Origin: an uncultured Clostridia bacterium
GTDB lineage: Bacteria > Bacillota > Clostridia > TANB77 > CAG-508
Assembly: GCA_948875265.1 (NCBI GenBank)
Contig: CAQRYF010000037.1
Span: 1 to 17,194, forward strand
Length of the DNA stretch: 17,194 nucleotides
Direction: 5' to 3'
How positions within the stretch are numbered: position 1 is the stretch's first letter; each line of letters starts with the position of its first letter. Under the pieces are notes generated by a model that saw only the letters and a list, made by a program, of their open reading frames with translations, did not search any database and had not been told where the DNA came from. Below, in pieces: positions 15,255 through 17,194 of the stretch. The position numbers were made by a program, and so were the translations under genes.

Positions 15255-15335
15255 TGACCAAGGGGACGCACCCCCTAGTCAATAGGTGAAGGATGAGAAC
15301 GAAGTTGATGATTAAGGGGCGCGTCCCCTTGGTCA
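15255..15335 (+). repeat. Inverted pair of REP-like palindromes, family D
   Basis: A perfect 15-base inverted repeat (15255-15269 and 15321-15335) has the arm TGACCAAGGGGACGC. The homology continues inward with mismatches to about 28 bases per copy. Each copy also folds on its own: AAGGGG pairs with CCCC-TA on the left, and TGATTAAGGGG pairs with CCCCTTGGTCA, using G-U pairs, on the right. The element is far GC-richer than its surroundings and fills the gap between the M16 genes, ending beside the AGGAGG of the second gene (15340-15345). Confidence 0.85.
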
Positions 15336-15350
15336 GATTAGGAGGATAAA

Positions 15351-16637
15351 ATGCAAGTTATTGAAAATTTAAAAGTGAAAGAAAAACTATATTTAGAAAA
15401 GTTAGATAATGGCTTAACTGTTATGATTATACCAAAACCAGGTATTCAAAAGAAGTATATAATTTGGGGAACAAATTATGGATCAAATGATAGTACATTT
15501 ATTGTACCTGGAGAGGAAAAAGAAACAGTAGTGCCAAAGGGTGTCGCACATTTTTTAGAGCATAAATTATTTGAACAAGAGAATGGGACAAATAGCCTAG
15601 ATGTTCTAACATCATTGGGAGTAGAAGCAAATGCATATACTACAAATGATCATACAGCTTATTTATTTGAGAGTACAGACAATTTTTATGAAGCTATGGA
15701 TGAATTAATGGATTATGTACAACATCCTTATTTTACAGATGAAAATGTAGAAAAAGAAAAGGGAATTATAGGGCAAGAGATAATGATGTATGATGATTAC
15801 CCAGATTGGAGGGTATACTTAAATGCGATGCAAGCAATGTATCATAACAATCCAATTAAAATAGATATAACGGGTACAATAGAGACAATTAGTAGAATAG
15901 ATAAAGATATATTATATAAGTGTTATAATACATTTTATAATCCATCTAATATGGCGCTAGTTGTATGTGGTGATTTTGAACCGGAAAAGATGATAGAAGA
16001 GATTAAGAAAAGATTAATAGAGAAAAAGGCAAATGGTAAAATTGAGAGAATTTATCCAGAGGAACCAGAAAGTATAGTACAAGAAAAGATAGAGCAAAAA
16101 TTAGAAGTTAGTAGACCTTTATATACAATAGGCATTAAAGACAGCAGAGATAAATGCTCTATTGAAAATAAGAATGAAATCATTAGAAAACATATAGCAA
16201 TAGAAATATTGTTAAATTTATTAATAGGAAGAAGTTCTAATTTATATAAAGAGTTATATGATGAAGGAGTAATTTCTTCACAACCAAGTTTAGATTATGA
16301 ATTTTCAAAAACATATGCACATGTTTTAATAACTGGACAATCGAATAATCCCGAAAAGGTGTATGAAGGTTTAAAAGGGGAAATTCATAAATTAAAAGAT
16401 AATGGAATTAATGAAGATGATTTTAACAGAATGAAGAAAATGATTTATGGTGGATATGTAAAAGAATATAATGATGTAGTAGATATATCAAGGATGTTTC
16501 TGGCAGATTATTTTAAAGGAATAAATAGTTTTGACTATTTAGAAGAAATAGAAGGGATAAATGTAGAATATTTAAGTCAAGTGTTAAATGATGTATTTAA
16601 AGAAGAAAAAATGTTGATTTCTATTGTGAGAAATTAG
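15351..16637 (+). CDS. M16 family zinc metallopeptidase (YmfH-like)
   Basis: This 428-residue protein is the active partner of the gene before it. The inverted zinc motif HFLEH is at residues 67-71: H67 and H71 are ligands and E70 is the general base. The third ligand is probably E143 in GIIGQEIMMYDD, at about the usual distance. LGVEANAYTTNDHTAYLFE and FYNPSNMALVVCGDF are family hallmarks. The C-terminal domain has RSSNLYKELYDEGVISSQPSLDYE, equivalent to the substrate-binding R/Y region. There is no signal peptide, so it is predicted to be cytosolic. AGGAGG at 15340-15345 gives a well-placed ATG. It resembles Bacillus subtilis YmfH. A peptide-processing role, such as maturation of a small peptide or a link to EF-P modification as reported for Bacillus, is possible but not shown. 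Confidence 0.9.
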   Translation: MQVIENLKVKEKLYLEKLDNGLTVMIIPKPGIQKKYIIWGTNYGSNDSTFIVPGEEKETVVPKGVAHFLEHKLFEQENGTNSLDVLTSLGVEANAYTTNDHTAYLFESTDNFYEAMDELMDYVQHPYFTDENVEKEKGIIGQEIMMYDDYPDWRVYLNAMQAMYHNNPIKIDITGTIETISRIDKDILYKCYNTFYNPSNMALVVCGDFEPEKMIEEIKKRLIEKKANGKIERIYPEEPESIVQEKIEQKLEVSRPLYTIGIKDSRDKCSIENKNEIIRKHIAIEILLNLLIGRSSNLYKELYDEGVISSQPSLDYEFSKTYAHVLITGQSNNPEKVYEGLKGEIHKLKDNGINEDDFNRMKKMIYGGYVKEYNDVVDISRMFLADYFKGINSFDYLEEIEGINVEYLSQVLNDVFKEEKMLISIVRN

Positions 16638-16675
16638 AGAAAATTGTATAAAAATAGAAACGTAAAAAATGTTAT

Positions 16676-16717
16676 AAAAACGGTACTTACCAAAAAAAGA
16701 TAAGTATACCGTTTTTT
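16676..16717 (+). terminator. Rho-independent terminator after the M16 pair
   Basis: ACGGTACTTA pairs with TAAGTATACCGT across a 2-base bulge, with flanking A and T runs (AAAAA before, TTTTTT after). Confidence 0.8.
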
Positions 16718-16729
16718 ATTGTCAAAGTA

Positions 16730-16736
16730 TGTCGAA
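16730..16736 (+). promoter_or_regulatory. Candidate Spo0A box upstream of the Spo0E-like gene
   Basis: TGTCGAA at 16730-16736 matches the core 0A-box consensus exactly. By eye it is the only occurrence of this heptamer on either strand of the window. It lies about 50 bases upstream of the candidate -35 of a gene whose product acts on Spo0A phosphorylation. Confidence 0.45.
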
Positions 16737-16785
16737 AAATAAACAAAAAGGTCTTACGAAAGTTGGCAAAAACCCTTGAAAATAC

Positions 16786-16814
16786 TTGACTTGGATAAAA
16801 TAATGTGTTAATTT
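16786..16814 (+). promoter_or_regulatory. Candidate promoter of the Spo0E-like gene
   Basis: TTGACT at 16786-16791, a 17-base spacer, then TAATTT at 16809-16814. An overlapping alternative is TTGAAA at 16776-16781 with AATAAT at 16799-16804, also 17 bases apart. Which one is used cannot be decided from sequence alone. Confidence 0.4.
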
Positions 16815-16857
16815 ATAAATATACAAAAGATAAATTGAATAAAAAGGAGAGATTTGT

Positions 16858-17025
16858 ATGTTAAATGAAGAAATATGTAAATTAAGAGATAAATTAAATA
16901 AAAGTATTGAACAAGGTGATGATTATGCGATAACTTATAAATTAAGTGTTGAACTTGATGAATTAATTGCAAGTTATTATAAAAAGCTCAAAGAAAGTAA
17001 AAAAAAACTAGCGTTGACAACATAA
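16858..17025 (+). CDS. Spo0E-like aspartyl-phosphate phosphatase
   Basis: Spo0E-family proteins are small helical-hairpin phosphatases that remove phosphate from Spo0A~P and so delay sporulation. The 55-residue product reads MLNEEICKLRDKLNKSIEQG, then an acidic turn, then the second helix with the family signature SVELDELIASYYK (consensus S-x-x-L-D-x-L-I), which inserts into the response-regulator active site. The length fits. AAGGAGA (16844-16850) precedes the ATG by 7 bases. It is a single-gene unit with its own promoter candidates, an exact Spo0A-type box upstream and a strong terminator downstream. Clostridial members may act on Spo0A directly, since the phosphorelay is often absent (family knowledge). 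The exact target is inference. Confidence 0.87.
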   Translation: MLNEEICKLRDKLNKSIEQGDDYAITYKLSVELDELIASYYKKLKESKKKLALTT

Positions 17026-17064
17026 ATGGATAGGAGTATATTAAGAATATATTAGAATAAAAAA

Positions 17065-17102
17065 GCGAATAACCCTTAGAAAGATAAGGGTATTCGTTTT
17101 TT
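17065..17102 (+). terminator. Rho-independent terminator after the Spo0E-like gene
   Basis: CGAATAACCCTTA (17066-17078) pairs with TAAGGGTATTCG (17085-17096) apart from one bulged base. A six-T run follows. The putative group II intron starts only 4 bases after the T-run. Confidence 0.9.
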
Positions 17103-17106
17103 GTAT

Positions 17107-17194
17107 GTGCGACAGGCATGTCGTTTAGCTAATCGGTGAAAGTCCGTATTGGAGGTATATATCGCCAACCAATTAGAGAAGCACAAGCTATCCA
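17107..17194 (+). mobile_element. 5' end of a group II intron, cut by the window edge
   Basis: GTGCGAC at 17107-17113 is the canonical 5' boundary of bacterial group II introns. It is followed by a CGACA/TGTCG stem (17110-17114, 17119-17123) and the CGGTGAAAGTCCG segment (from about 17133) common in domain I. The position directly behind an intrinsic terminator is typical of class C introns, but the class is not certain from 88 bases. The maturase gene and domains V/VI would lie beyond the window. Confidence 0.75.

Overview
This window is AT-rich DNA from a low-GC Gram-positive anaerobe, most likely a spore-forming member of the Clostridia. The evidence is a Spo0E-like phosphatase with a Spo0A-type box upstream, an anaerobic ribonucleotide reductase activase, an LPKTG sortase-anchored BspA-type leucine-rich repeat protein of the kind common in gut and host-associated bacteria, strong GGAGG ribosome binding sites and almost exclusive AGA/AGG arginine codons. 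All recognised genes are on the + strand.

Layout. Bases 1-913 encode a membrane-anchored surface protein with a pilin-like N-terminus and a LamG-like C-terminus. Bases 972-8993 are a housekeeping block: gdpP (c-di-AMP phosphodiesterase), rplI (ribosomal protein L9), dnaB (replicative helicase), an inserted REP-associated tyrosine transposase, tilS (tRNA-Ile lysidine synthetase) and ftsH (membrane protease). A 314-base gap with a terminator follows. Then come a 1004-residue LPKTG-anchored LRR surface protein (9308-12322), a membrane-anchored J-domain protein (12453-13007), nrdG (13040-13561), rpsU (13657-13827) with its own consensus promoter and terminator, and a pair of M16 peptidases (13976-16637), the first without the zinc motif and the second with it. 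A Spo0E-like gene (16858-17025) and its terminator follow. The last 88 bases look like the 5' end of a group II intron inserted just behind that terminator.

Two things stand out. First, gdpP is split into two frames exactly at the invariant GGGGH motif of its DHHA1 domain. The sequence reads CTT-C-GGA, and a +1 slip at CTT restores a full canonical C-terminus. The zero-frame A-site codon there is CGG, and by eye it is the only in-frame CGG among about 5,100 codons in the window (no in-frame CGA either). This looks like a hungry-codon +1 frameshift, although a plain mutation is possible. Second, the gaps between genes carry several unrelated families of short REP-like palindromes. One 29-base family flanks the tyrosine transposase, supplies its last codons and stop, and is also found inverted and in frame inside tilS, where it encodes an extra peptide between two conserved segments.

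Functionally the window joins core replication, translation and membrane quality control (rplI, dnaB, tilS, ftsH, rpsU), second-messenger signalling (gdpP), a cell-wall surface protein, and a sporulation phosphorelay component. No rRNA, tRNA, CRISPR array or phage module was seen.
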